Origin: Paenilisteria newyorkensis
GTDB taxonomy: Bacteria > Bacillota > Bacilli > Lactobacillales > Listeriaceae
Direction: 5' to 3'
DNA: 64,000 nt
NCBI RefSeq assembly: GCF_000766145.1
Contig: NZ_JNFB01000035.1
Span: 124,001-188,000 of the forward strand
Part shown: in pieces, positions 45,972-54,592 of the stretch
How positions within the stretch are numbered: position 1 is the first letter of the stretch
How the letters are laid out: every line of letters starts with the position of its first letter
Translations under genes and position numbers: made by a program
Notes under the pieces: generated by a model
Database searches by the model: none
What the model saw: only the letters and a program-made list of their open reading frames with translations
Told to the model about the DNA's origin: nothing

Positions 45972-46053
45972 TAAGGAACGAATGCTCACTGCGTTCGCAC
46001 TCATATTGTGGGCCTAATTCAGCAAAAGATGCTTCATAAGGCCCACAACAAAG
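45972..46053 (-). repeat. Type-a hairpin element, copy E
   Basis: On the minus strand TTGTGGGCCT (46039-46048 complement) pairs perfectly with AGGCCCACAA (46006-46015 complement), flanked by CTTTG and TATGAGTGCG. The same flanks as the other copies hold a stem of different sequence. Its end at 46050-46056 supplies the AAAGGAG ribosome binding site of the next gene on the plus strand. Confidence 0.83.
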
Positions 46054-46065
46054 GAGCCCAAAACC

Positions 46066-46761
46066 ATGGAAAAAATACTAATCGTTGAAGACGACCCAAA
46101 AATCGCGACGCTATTACAAGATTACCTACGCCGATACAATCTAGACGCCCACATCACAACCGACTTCGATGACGTGATGCCTCTTTTCGAAGAACTAACG
46201 CCTCACCTTGTCCTGCTCGATATCAATTTGCCGAAATATGACGGTTACTTTTGGTGTCGCAAAATTCGTGAAGTCTCGGTCTGCCCAATTATCTTCATCT
46301 CAGCGCGTGATGGAGAACTGGACCAAGTCATGGCGCTTGAAAACGGAGCGGATGACTACATCACAAAACCATTTTCCTATCAAGTCGTTATCGCGAAAGT
46401 GCGTGCCCAATTGCGACGCGTCTATGGCGATTTTGCCAACCAATATCAAGAACCTGAATTTCATGAAGGTACACTCTCCTTTTATCCGCTAAAATTCACA
46501 ATTGAACGCGCTGGCAAAACGCTAGAACTTAGCAAAAATGAAGCGAAACTGCTCGAAGTTATTTGGCGAACTGCTCCAAATGTTGCAAATCGCGATCTCT
46601 TATATGAAGAAATTTGGGATGAAGTCACGTTTATTGATGATAATACGTTGAGTGTCAACGTTGCCAGACTCCGTAAAAAGCTACTAGACCTTGGTGTCAA
46701 AGATTCGATTAAATCTGTCCGCGGTTACGGTTACCAATGGGTTTACAAGGAGGAATCATAA
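46066..46761 (+). CDS. Response regulator, OmpR/BceR-like
   Basis: The 231-residue protein has a receiver domain (Asp-Asp at 9-10, phosphorylatable Asp in VLLDINLP near 53, Lys in TKPF near 103) and a winged-helix DNA-binding domain ending in SVRGYGYQW. The close coupling to a short intramembrane-type histidine kinase and a BceAB-like transporter puts it in the bacitracin/antimicrobial-peptide sensing group (BceR, GraR, VirR). It could be the VirR counterpart of this species, but sequence alone does not show this. The ribosome binding site lies in the end of a repeat element. Confidence 0.9.
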   Translation: MEKILIVEDDPKIATLLQDYLRRYNLDAHITTDFDDVMPLFEELTPHLVLLDINLPKYDGYFWCRKIREVSVCPIIFISARDGELDQVMALENGADDYITKPFSYQVVIAKVRAQLRRVYGDFANQYQEPEFHEGTLSFYPLKFTIERAGKTLELSKNEAKLLEVIWRTAPNVANRDLLYEEIWDEVTFIDDNTLSVNVARLRKKLLDLGVKDSIKSVRGYGYQWVYKEES

Positions 46762-47741
46762 TGCGTTTATTTTTTCGTAGTCACCTATCCTTCCTTCTAT
46801 TCGCACTCATTTTATCGCTCTCAACTGTGGGCATCTTTTGGCTAGACGGATACAGCAGTGCTCGCCTCACCATCTATGTCCTTTTTCTCTGGATAGTGCT
46901 CAGTATCTTGTTCCTAACCGTCCGCTACTTCGGATATCGCCGCGTCTTTAAGCGCCTAGAACAAGCCGATGTCGTAGCATCCGAATTTCATCCTAACGAA
47001 GGTTCCCCGTTCACACAAGCCTTCGAAAGCTACTTAGCGCAACAATACCACGCCTACCAAATCGACTTACAAAAATGGCGCGCAAAAGATGCCGATCGCA
47101 ATATTTTCATCAATCAGTGGGTGCATCAAATGAAAACCCCCGTATCGGTTATCGAGCTGATGACACAAAACCAGTCCGACCCAACGCTTCGTAGCATTCA
47201 AGAAGAGACCGATAAAATCAAGCAAGGCCTTGACACGGTTCTTTACACACTACGCCTCGAAACCTTTGAAAATGATTTCGTTGTTGACCATACAGACTTA
47301 AAAACGCTTGCCACCGAAGCCATCAACGAACATAAACGGCTTTTTATCCGACATCAACTCTATCCAAAAGTCGACATCGATTCCAGTCTATTTTTAGAAA
47401 CCGACAAAAAATGGTTCGTTTTTATGTTGGGACAACTCCTGTCCAATGCGATTAAATACTCACCACAAAAAGGAAGTAACATCGAAATAACAGCGATTAC
47501 AGAGTCCACAGGCTATTTACTGACTATCCAAGATTACGGTATCGGCATCGAAAAATCAGACCTTCCTCGTGTTTTTCGCCCTTTCTTCACAGGAGAAAAC
47601 GGCCGCAAATACCAGCATTCTACAGGCATGGGGCTTTTCCTCGTATCAGAAATATGTCAAAAGCTTGGGTATCGACTCGCCATCGAATCTCAAATAGGCT
47701 CCGGCACAACGATTCTAATTCGAATTCCTATCCAGAAATAA
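46761..47741 (+). CDS. Sensor histidine kinase, BceS-like (intramembrane sensing)
   Basis: The 326-residue kinase starts at ATG 46761, which overlaps the regulator's stop (TAATG), with AAGGAGG in place. It has two N-terminal membrane segments (about residues 11-28 and 33-55) with hardly any extracellular loop, typical of intramembrane-sensing kinases that rely on their ABC transporter for signal. WVHQMKTPVSVI near 123 holds the phosphorylatable His, and DYGIGIEKSDLPRVFRPFF and TGMGLFLV form the ATP-binding part. It is coupled to the response regulator before it. Confidence 0.9.
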   Translation: MRLFFRSHLSFLLFALILSLSTVGIFWLDGYSSARLTIYVLFLWIVLSILFLTVRYFGYRRVFKRLEQADVVASEFHPNEGSPFTQAFESYLAQQYHAYQIDLQKWRAKDADRNIFINQWVHQMKTPVSVIELMTQNQSDPTLRSIQEETDKIKQGLDTVLYTLRLETFENDFVVDHTDLKTLATEAINEHKRLFIRHQLYPKVDIDSSLFLETDKKWFVFMLGQLLSNAIKYSPQKGSNIEITAITESTGYLLTIQDYGIGIEKSDLPRVFRPFFTGENGRKYQHSTGMGLFLVSEICQKLGYRLAIESQIGSGTTILIRIPIQK

Positions 47742-47811
47742 ACGGAGAATAACATAAGCCTCCAACTGTGGAAAAACCACCATACATGATTTCACGACAA
47801 ACCTCTGCGTG

Positions 47812-47884
47812 GCGACAAATGCTTAATTTCTAGGCAAAAGCGAGTAGCAGCATGGACTATACTATGGAACGGAGCTTTTGCTGA
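47812..47884 (-). repeat. Decayed copy of the 24.2 kb inverted-repeat element
   Basis: GACAAATGCTTAATTTCTAG and GCAAAAGCGAGTA match the complement of the 24.2 kb element in the same order; GGAACGGAGCTTTTG matches its other half. The terminal inverted repeats are no longer clear. It lies between the kinase and the transporter genes. Confidence 0.65.
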
Positions 47885-47886
47885 AA

Positions 47887-47951
47887 CTTACAACAACGTA
47901 AGCTTTTGTCATTAGAATCGATACCGCACTTTCCCGTTTGTTTGCTAAACT
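47887..47951 (+). promoter_or_regulatory. Candidate promoter and response-regulator site for the ABC transporter
   Basis: CTTAC (47887-47891) and GTAAG (47898-47902) form an inverted repeat with 6 bases between. TGCTAAACT, an extended -10, ends at 47951, about 44 bases downstream. BceR-type regulators bind an inverted repeat upstream of the transporter promoter, so this is a fair candidate. The binding is inference. Confidence 0.5.
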
Positions 47952-47981
47952 AGTCCTATCAACGAAAGAGGAGGTCTTGTT

Positions 47982-48752
47982 ATGACACTTTTAAAAGTAG
48001 AACAAGTCAATAAAATATATACAGGAAACGTGCAATACCAGGCAATTTCTAATCTGGATTTATCGGTTGAAAAAGGAGAATTCGTGGGGATTATGGGCCC
48101 CTCAGGTAGCGGAAAAACAACGCTACTCAACATGATCGCTACCATCGACCCACCAACAAGCGGGACTGTGCAAATCCATGATGCAAACCCCTATACATTA
48201 TCTTTTGATAAACTCGCCGAATTTAGACGGAAGGAACTCGGTTTTATTTTCCAATCATTTAATCTATTGGATACGTTGACCGTCCGTGAAAATATTTTAC
48301 TACCACTCACACTCGATGGCACCCCACTGGAAACGATGAATGAAAAGTTAGATGTGATTGCTGCAAAGCTTGGCATCACGCCGATTTTAGATAAGCGGAC
48401 GTATCAGATTTCAGGTGGTGAGTCACAACGGACAGCCGTTGCGCGCGCTGCGATTCATGAACCGAAATTATTTTTAGCGGATGAACCTACGGGAAATTTG
48501 GATTCCAAAAATAGTGAGGAAGTCATGCAACTACTTAGCCGATTGAATAAAGAAGAGGAAGCGACCATCCTGCTCGTCACGCATGATCCGCAAGCTGCAT
48601 CCTACTGCGATCGCGTTGTATTTATTAAAGATGGTTCGCTATACAACGAAATTTATCGCGGCGATAACACGGCTGTCTTTTACCAGCAAATTATGGACAC
48701 TTTGACGCTACTAGGAGGAAAACAACATGTCATTCCGCCAGTTCGTCATTAA
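47982..48752 (+). CDS. ABC transporter ATP-binding protein, BceA-like
   Basis: The 256-residue ATPase has Walker A GPSGSGKTTLL (residues about 39-49), Q-loop FQSFNLLD, signature ISGGESQRTAVARA near 145 (Ile in place of the usual Leu), Walker B LFLADEPTGNLD and H-loop THDPQ. It belongs to the MacB/LolD-like group that works with BceB permeases to remove and sense peptide antibiotics. GAGGAGG precedes the ATG. It overlaps the permease gene by 26 bases. Together with the TCS it makes a four-gene module with a separate, likely induced promoter for the transporter. Confidence 0.92.
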   Translation: MTLLKVEQVNKIYTGNVQYQAISNLDLSVEKGEFVGIMGPSGSGKTTLLNMIATIDPPTSGTVQIHDANPYTLSFDKLAEFRRKELGFIFQSFNLLDTLTVRENILLPLTLDGTPLETMNEKLDVIAAKLGITPILDKRTYQISGGESQRTAVARAAIHEPKLFLADEPTGNLDSKNSEEVMQLLSRLNKEEEATILLVTHDPQAASYCDRVVFIKDGSLYNEIYRGDNTAVFYQQIMDTLTLLGGKQHVIPPVRH

Positions 48753-50718
48753 TAATGTTCGCCGTAATCCGAAAGTCTATGGTCCTTATTTCTTTACTAG
48801 TTTTTTCGCGGTGACGATGTTTTTTGTCTATGCTTTGCTCGTTTTTCACCCTGAATTTAAGGACAGTATTGATTCTTCTAGCGAAACCATGAGTTATTTT
48901 GCGATGATTGGTTTTCAAGTTTCACAGGTGATTATCGTTATTTTCTCAGCTTTTGCGATTTTTTACGCCGTTAGTACGTTTTTGAAAACGAGAAAAGCAG
49001 AATTTGGTTTACTGCTCATTCAAGGAATCAATAAGAAACAGCTCGTTAAATTGATTTTCTGGGAGAATATGTTAGCAGGGCTTTCTGCGGTCGTTTGCGG
49101 GGTTATCTTTGGATTTATTTTTTCGAAGGTCATCTTGCTGATCTGTTCTAAAATCTTAGCGTTAACGGAAACATTGCCTTTTTACTTCCCTTGGAAACCG
49201 ATTTTGCTTACATTTGGCGTTTTTGGATTGATGTTTTTAGTCATTTCTTTCGTTACTTCTTTTACGATTCGCGTCAATAATCTAAAAGCTCTACTCGCCT
49301 CACAGAAGGAGCCGAAAAAGGAAATCAAAGCCGCATGGTATATCGCGCTACTTGCTTTAGTGCTTATTACAACCGGATACGGCATCGTTCTTATTTTTAC
49401 AAATCGTGAATCGTTCGCTCTCACCCCGCTCTTCACCGGCGTCATTCTAGTCGTCATTGGCACCTATTTCTTCTTTAGTCAGTTGCTTGTTTTTATGCTA
49501 ACACGTTTGCGTAAGAGAGAACGTTTCTTTTTTAAACGCACAAATCTTCTTACGTTTTCAGAGTTAATCTATCAAATGCGTGATAATGTGAGTACGTTCT
49601 TCATCGTGGCGATTATCTCTGCAACAGCGATTACTGCGATGGGAACGAGCTCAGCGATTGGTAGTAGCGGGCTTGCGGAGATGTCGGAAAACCCATATGC
49701 GATTACGTATACCGGTTATGGGCAAGACACGATTAGCAAAGATATCATTTCCTATACAGAAAAAACGCTCCAAGGCGATTCCTATAAAAGAGCGAATGGA
49801 CATTTCTATCAATTCTCTGACGATACCGATGTTTTTTATACTTTCTTGTCCATAGAAGACTATAATGCATTGATGGACTTGAGAAATGAAGCAAAAATAA
49901 CGACACCACCAGGAACAGTCGTCTTGCTTCCAACAGAAAGTCTCAGTGAACTCCATTTGAAAAGTGATGCTCCTGATAAAATTGAAATTCAGCTTTCGAA
50001 TCAAAAAACAACGCTACCTGTTGAAAAAGTAGCGCCGATCAATCGTTTCCCGTATGCTTCCAGTTCCAGCAGTGTAGAAATCGGGACAATAATTGCCAAT
50101 CAAGCAGATATTGATGCGTTATGGCAGGAAGCAGAAGTTCGTTATAAAAACCCCAAGGATAACTATAATTCAAAAATTCCATACACCATTTTTCATATGG
50201 TTGACTGGGAAAGCACCGCAGCCTCTGCAAAAAAACTACAAAATAATGTTGATAGTTGGAATGAAAAAAATCAAGACAGTGACAAAGGTATCTATACTGG
50301 TTTTGAATCACTCGCTATACAGTGGCAAACTATGCAACAAACCAACGGCCTTCTTCTCCTACTGACCGTCTTATGCGGTGCTGTCTTCTACACCTTCTCG
50401 GCCGGATTCATCTACTTGCGCTTGCATAGCGATTTGAAACGAGACGAGCAACAATACAAAATGCTTTTCAAAATTGGTTTAACGAAATCCGAACTGCATA
50501 AAATCGTAGCGAGGCAACTACGCGTCATGTTTTTCTTACCGCTTTTCGTGGCAGTTATCCATTCACTCGTAGCCTTCCTCGCCCTACAAAACTTACTTGA
50601 TTTCAATATTTGGCAAAATGTTGGTATCGTGATTGGTATCTTTATCGCCGTCCAAGCTATCTATTATTTCTTCGTGAAATATCAGTACTTGAAACAGCTA
50701 CGTCGCATCATGAAGTAA
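48727..50718 (+). CDS. ABC transporter permease, BceB-like
   Basis: The 663-residue permease has the BceB layout: one membrane segment (about 18-40), a group of three, a group of two, then a large extracellular domain (about residues 320-535) and three final segments. That domain is the usual peptide-antibiotic sensing part and the most variable between homologues. TAGGAGG precedes the ATG, which lies inside the ATPase gene's end. Its own last 11 bases overlap the end of the converging oxidase gene. The ligand (bacitracin, nisin, lantibiotic, defensin) cannot be told here. Confidence 0.9.
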   Translation: MSFRQFVINNVRRNPKVYGPYFFTSFFAVTMFFVYALLVFHPEFKDSIDSSSETMSYFAMIGFQVSQVIIVIFSAFAIFYAVSTFLKTRKAEFGLLLIQGINKKQLVKLIFWENMLAGLSAVVCGVIFGFIFSKVILLICSKILALTETLPFYFPWKPILLTFGVFGLMFLVISFVTSFTIRVNNLKALLASQKEPKKEIKAAWYIALLALVLITTGYGIVLIFTNRESFALTPLFTGVILVVIGTYFFFSQLLVFMLTRLRKRERFFFKRTNLLTFSELIYQMRDNVSTFFIVAIISATAITAMGTSSAIGSSGLAEMSENPYAITYTGYGQDTISKDIISYTEKTLQGDSYKRANGHFYQFSDDTDVFYTFLSIEDYNALMDLRNEAKITTPPGTVVLLPTESLSELHLKSDAPDKIEIQLSNQKTTLPVEKVAPINRFPYASSSSSVEIGTIIANQADIDALWQEAEVRYKNPKDNYNSKIPYTIFHMVDWESTAASAKKLQNNVDSWNEKNQDSDKGIYTGFESLAIQWQTMQQTNGLLLLLTVLCGAVFYTFSAGFIYLRLHSDLKRDEQQYKMLFKIGLTKSELHKIVARQLRVMFFLPLFVAVIHSLVAFLALQNLLDFNIWQNVGIVIGIFIAVQAIYYFFVKYQYLKQLRRIMK

Positions 50719-51826
50719 TCGCGCTGCTCGGATCAAAGCCAGCAATATCGGTTTTCGGCGTCCTCCCTTGAATCAAATCAACAAGAATTTTGGCAACGTA
50801 AGGGCCTGTTGTGAGTCCTGATGAGCCTAATCCATTAGCTACAAAAATATGCTTTGCAGTTGGCAAGGTACCAATAACTGGCGTGAAGTCTGGTGTGAAT
50901 GGTCGCGTACCTACCCGGATTTCCGCCAGTTTTGCGTTTTTTACAGCCGGAGCAAAGCGAGCAATCTCCTCTAAAATTTCTTCGATGGCCGCCTCGGTTG
51001 GTTCCAAGTCAAAACCGCCCTCATTCTCATGTGTGGCACCAATGATTACCCGACCATCATCAAATGGCACGATACTTTTCGCACTCGGTGGCAAAACAAC
51101 CGGCCATTCATTCGTGTCGATACCCTCCTCAAATTGAAGATGGAGTAGTTGTCCTTTTTGCGGGTGAATCGCGGCTTGTAGTCCGAGCGGTTGCACTAAT
51201 TCTGGCAACCAAGCCCCCGCTGCGAGTATGATTTTGTCAGCAATAATGACCTCATTTCCGATAGCAACGATGACCGTATCGCCATGCTTCTCGAGTTGCG
51301 CTTTATCACGAATGATCTTAGCGCCATGCCTTGTTGCTGCGTCCGCTAACGCCAAAACGAGCAATTTCCCGTCCACGCGCGCGCCACCACTCACAAAAAC
51401 GCCTCCGAATGCTGGATTTACAATCGGAAATTTCGCTTGCGTTTCCGCTTTCGACAATTGTTTAATATCACCGATTTCTGATGCCTCCTCGTGGCGATCA
51501 CGGGCAATTTGCTCTAATTCCGCAAGCTTCGTCTCGTCTTCTCGTAAACACAATGCACCAACCATTTTATAACCCGTATTCAGCGTCGTATCTTGCGCGA
51601 GTTCTTGCATGAGCGTCGGATAATAGCGCGCACTATCTTTGGCCAGCTCGTACCACACCTTGTTCCGGCGCTTCGATAACCACGGACACACAATCCCAGC
51701 CGCTGCAACTGTTGCCTGACCTGGCTCTTTTTTATCGATAACGATGACTTCTTTTTGTTGCTTGGCGAGTAAATACGCAGCCGTCATGCCCACGATTCCT
51801 CCGCCAATAATGACGATTTTCTCCAT
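50708..51826 (-). CDS. FAD-dependent amino acid oxidase (glycine oxidase/DadA-like)
   Basis: The 372-residue flavoprotein has the FAD-binding loop IVIIGGGIVGMTAAYLLAKQ (residues 4-23) and a C-terminal NGLGSSGLTTGPYVAKIL near 340, typical of the D-amino-acid/glycine oxidase and ThiO superfamily. The substrate is not clear; absence of thi genes nearby argues against thiamine synthesis. I place the start at 51826 with GGGGTG ten bases upstream; a longer open frame to 51880 would start before the promoter's expected transcript. A strong promoter is seen upstream. Its 3' end overlaps the permease gene tail by 11 bases. Confidence 0.85.
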   Translation of the reverse strand: MEKIVIIGGGIVGMTAAYLLAKQQKEVIVIDKKEPGQATVAAAGIVCPWLSKRRNKVWYELAKDSARYYPTLMQELAQDTTLNTGYKMVGALCLREDETKLAELEQIARDRHEEASEIGDIKQLSKAETQAKFPIVNPAFGGVFVSGGARVDGKLLVLALADAATRHGAKIIRDKAQLEKHGDTVIVAIGNEVIIADKIILAAGAWLPELVQPLGLQAAIHPQKGQLLHLQFEEGIDTNEWPVVLPPSAKSIVPFDDGRVIIGATHENEGGFDLEPTEAAIEEILEEIARFAPAVKNAKLAEIRVGTRPFTPDFTPVIGTLPTAKHIFVANGLGSSGLTTGPYVAKILVDLIQGRTPKTDIAGFDPSSAITS

Positions 51827-51851
51827 TTTTATGCACCCCGCTTCACCCCTC

Positions 51852-51880
51852 ATTATACAAATTCCGAACATTTCTGACAA
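51852..51880 (-). promoter_or_regulatory. Promoter of the FAD oxidase gene
   Basis: TTGTCA (51875-51880) and TATAAT (51852-51857) are spaced by 17 bases on the minus strand. Its predicted start supports the ATG at 51826. Confidence 0.75.
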
Positions 51881-51958
51881 GCGCAGGGAAATTAGTCGAT
51901 TTTTTAGCCACTTCTGGTGTAGAATATAGACAGGATAACTAAAGGAGTAGGATGCAAA

Positions 51959-53593
51959 ATGATGAATGGATATGCACGATTAAATGACCCTTTTCAAAAT
52001 AAAGGTACAGCGTTTACAGTGACAGAACGCGCGGAATGGGGCTTGGACGGCTTGATTCCCGCGACAATCGAGACGCTAGAACAACAGGCAACGCGTATTT
52101 ATGCGGCTTTACATAAAAAAACGACACCCCTCGAGAAACATCTGTTTTTGATGACGCTTTATAGTGAGAATCGGACGCTATTTTATAAAGTAGTGATCGA
52201 TCATGTGACGGAGTTGATGCCGATTATCTATACGCCAACGATTGGAGACGCGGTGATGCACTATCACAAAAACTGGGAAAACCCGCAAGACGCGCTGTTT
52301 TTGCAGGCAGATAGTGCGCTCGATTTGGTTTCGCTTTTCCAAAATAATGTTCCGAATCCTGAGAAAATAAAGATGATTGTCGTGACGGACGGGGAAGGCA
52401 TTCTTGGAATTGGCGATTGGGGCTTGAACGGGGTCAGCATTGCGATTGGAAAATTGGCGGTCTATACGGTTGCGGCGGGGCTTGCGCCAGATTGTGTGTT
52501 GCCGATCGTCATCGATGCTGGTACGAATAACAAGGCCTTGCGCGCCGACACTCGCTATTTAGGAAGTCGGACGTCGCGCTTAGAGACACCTGCATATGAT
52601 ACATTCATCGCCCGTTTTGTGGCTGCCGTCAAAACTTGTTTCCCAAAAGCCGTACTTCATTGGGAGGATTTCGGACGAGACAACGCAAGCCGAATTTTAG
52701 AAACGTATCGTCAAGAATTATGCACGTTTAACGACGATATTCAAGGAACTGGCGCGATGGTTGTTGCAGCGGCCCTTGCTACTACGCGCGTATCAAATTT
52801 ACCGCTGAGCGAGCAACGCATTGTGATTTTTGGTGCTGGGACGGCGGGCATCGGTATTGCCGATCAATTGGTCGCAGAAATGGTCGCCAATGAAGGCTTA
52901 ACCGCCGAACAGGCAAAAGCTCGTTTTTACTTGGTGGATCGCCCTGGCTTGGTGATATCCGACTTGCCAAACCTAACTGCTGGACAGCAAAAATATGCAC
53001 GTGACACTGCCGATTTTGCAGAGAAATTAACGAACTTACTCGCGATTGTGCAACATGTTAAACCGACGATGCTGATTGGTTGTTCTGGCGTAACGGGCGC
53101 CTTTTCAAAGGAGATTGTACTGGAAATGAGTCGCCATGTCGAACGCCCTGCCATTTTGCCTCTATCGAATCCGACAAAGCTTGCTGAGGCTACTGCGCGC
53201 GATTTAATCAACTGGACAAAAGGGAAGGCGCTTGTCGTGACTGGGAGCCCTTCTGAGCCTGTTTTGTTTGATGGCCATACTTATTTTATCGGACAAGCTA
53301 ACAACGCCCTACTTTATCCTGGGCTCGGCCTCGCAGCAGTGATTACCGAAGCTCGCGAAATTACGGACGACATGTTAGCCGCTGCCAGTCACGCCGTTGC
53401 TACACAAGTTGAAGATGTCAGCACAATCGGCGCGGCCTTACTCCCACCAGTTGCGACGTTACGCGACACATCACACGCTGTTACACTCGCCGTTGTGGAA
53501 AAAACAATCGAACTCGGATTAAACAAACGCGCGATTTCAAATCCACTGGAAGCTGTCAATGAATCAATTTGGCTTCCTCAATATAAGGAGTGA
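51959..53593 (+). CDS. Malic enzyme of the malolactic type (NAD-linked)
   Basis: The 544-residue protein has the classic malic-enzyme layout: PIIYTPTIGDA near 90, VVTDGEGILGIGDWGLNG near 141-158, VIDAGTNNKAL near 180, EDFGRDNASRIL and FNDDIQGTG (metal-binding Asp pair) near 250-263, and the nucleotide loop IFGAGTAGIGIAD near 290. Length and N-terminal sequence (NDPFQNKGTAFT) resemble malolactic enzymes of lactic acid bacteria, which turn malate to lactate without free pyruvate; whether it is malic or malolactic is not settled by sequence. AAAGGAG precedes the ATG and a TAGAAT box lies at 51920-51925. It heads a three-gene unit. Confidence 0.9.
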   Translation: MMNGYARLNDPFQNKGTAFTVTERAEWGLDGLIPATIETLEQQATRIYAALHKKTTPLEKHLFLMTLYSENRTLFYKVVIDHVTELMPIIYTPTIGDAVMHYHKNWENPQDALFLQADSALDLVSLFQNNVPNPEKIKMIVVTDGEGILGIGDWGLNGVSIAIGKLAVYTVAAGLAPDCVLPIVIDAGTNNKALRADTRYLGSRTSRLETPAYDTFIARFVAAVKTCFPKAVLHWEDFGRDNASRILETYRQELCTFNDDIQGTGAMVVAAALATTRVSNLPLSEQRIVIFGAGTAGIGIADQLVAEMVANEGLTAEQAKARFYLVDRPGLVISDLPNLTAGQQKYARDTADFAEKLTNLLAIVQHVKPTMLIGCSGVTGAFSKEIVLEMSRHVERPAILPLSNPTKLAEATARDLINWTKGKALVVTGSPSEPVLFDGHTYFIGQANNALLYPGLGLAAVITEAREITDDMLAAASHAVATQVEDVSTIGAALLPPVATLRDTSHAVTLAVVEKTIELGLNKRAISNPLEAVNESIWLPQYKE

Positions 53594-53599
53594 ACGCCC

Positions 53600-54592
53600 A
53601 TGTTGGATACGCGATTAAAAAAACTAGTCACCGATGGCATTGTGCCAGGCATTTCCTACGCCATCATCACACCTCATCGCACAAAACAACATGTTATCGG
53701 TATGAAACAACTCATCCCTGAAAAAGTAATGCTAGAGCCAGACGCCGTCTACGATATCGCATCCTTAACGAAAGTCATCGCAACGACAACTCTAGTTTTG
53801 CAGCATATCGAAGCTGGACGCTTGCACCTAGCTGATAAAGTACACGATTTCCTACCAGATTTTCGCTATCCAGAGGTCACGATTTTGCACCTTTTAACAC
53901 ATAGTTCTGGTTTGGCAAAAAATATTCCTGCGTACACCATCGAATCAAAAGAAGACGTCTATCGTTACTGTATAGCGACGCCACAAGCCAATCCTGCGGG
54001 AACAAATGTCACCTACGCAGATGCCAATTTTCTACTACTCGGCTATATCGTGGAGCAACTAGGCGACGATTTAGAGGCACAAGTCACACGCAACATCTTG
54101 ACACCGCTCGCCATGCGAAACACGAGCTACCATCCCACTTCACCAGAATCCTGCGTCCCAACCGAAGACCACCCAAATCGCGGCGTTATCACAGGTACCG
54201 TCCACGATTTCAAAGCTTGGCAAATGGACAGCGTCGCAGGTCACGCCGGCTTATTCAGCAATCTCTCAGACCTGATTCATTATACAAAAGCACTGCTTCA
54301 TGATGGCGAACCAATTCTCAGCAACGAAAGCATCACCAATATCGCCAAAAACTACACACCAGATTTAAATCGTTCACGCGGCCTCGGCTGGGATTTAGTC
54401 CCGTCTACGGATCATTTCGCTATGTACCATACCGGTTTCACAGGCACTTTCATCGTCATCGATTTGCAACACAAAACAGCGCTGATCGTCCTCACAAACC
54501 GCGTACATCCGAGCCGAGATAATGCGATTTTTCTAGAACGTCGCGACGAAATCGTAGAACAATTCATGCAAGACTTAGGAGGAAAAACATGA
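53600..54592 (+). CDS. Serine beta-lactamase-like/D-Ala-D-Ala peptidase-like hydrolase
   Basis: The 330-residue protein matches the class C beta-lactamase/esterase superfamily (PF00144). The nucleophile motif is SLTK (about residues 54-57), the second motif is YADAN near 140 and the third is HTGFTG near 276 (His replacing Lys of KTG), all typical of the non-lactamase peptidase/esterase members. There is no signal peptide, so it probably acts inside the cell and its substrate is unknown. TAAGGAG precedes the ATG, 6 bases after the malic enzyme, and it overlaps the following gene by 4 bases. Confidence 0.85.
   Translation: MLDTRLKKLVTDGIVPGISYAIITPHRTKQHVIGMKQLIPEKVMLEPDAVYDIASLTKVIATTTLVLQHIEAGRLHLADKVHDFLPDFRYPEVTILHLLTHSSGLAKNIPAYTIESKEDVYRYCIATPQANPAGTNVTYADANFLLLGYIVEQLGDDLEAQVTRNILTPLAMRNTSYHPTSPESCVPTEDHPNRGVITGTVHDFKAWQMDSVAGHAGLFSNLSDLIHYTKALLHDGEPILSNESITNIAKNYTPDLNRSRGLGWDLVPSTDHFAMYHTGFTGTFIVIDLQHKTALIVLTNRVHPSRDNAIFLERRDEIVEQFMQDLGGKT

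Noticed and set aside
45709-46017. 102-codon plus-strand open frame
   Set aside because: It crosses a type-b hairpin, unrelated sequence and part of a type-a hairpin. The composition is not protein-like and there is no ribosome binding site.
46066-50718. Naming the module virRS/virAB
   Set aside because: Several related modules exist in Listeria, and sequence reading without alignment does not decide which this is.
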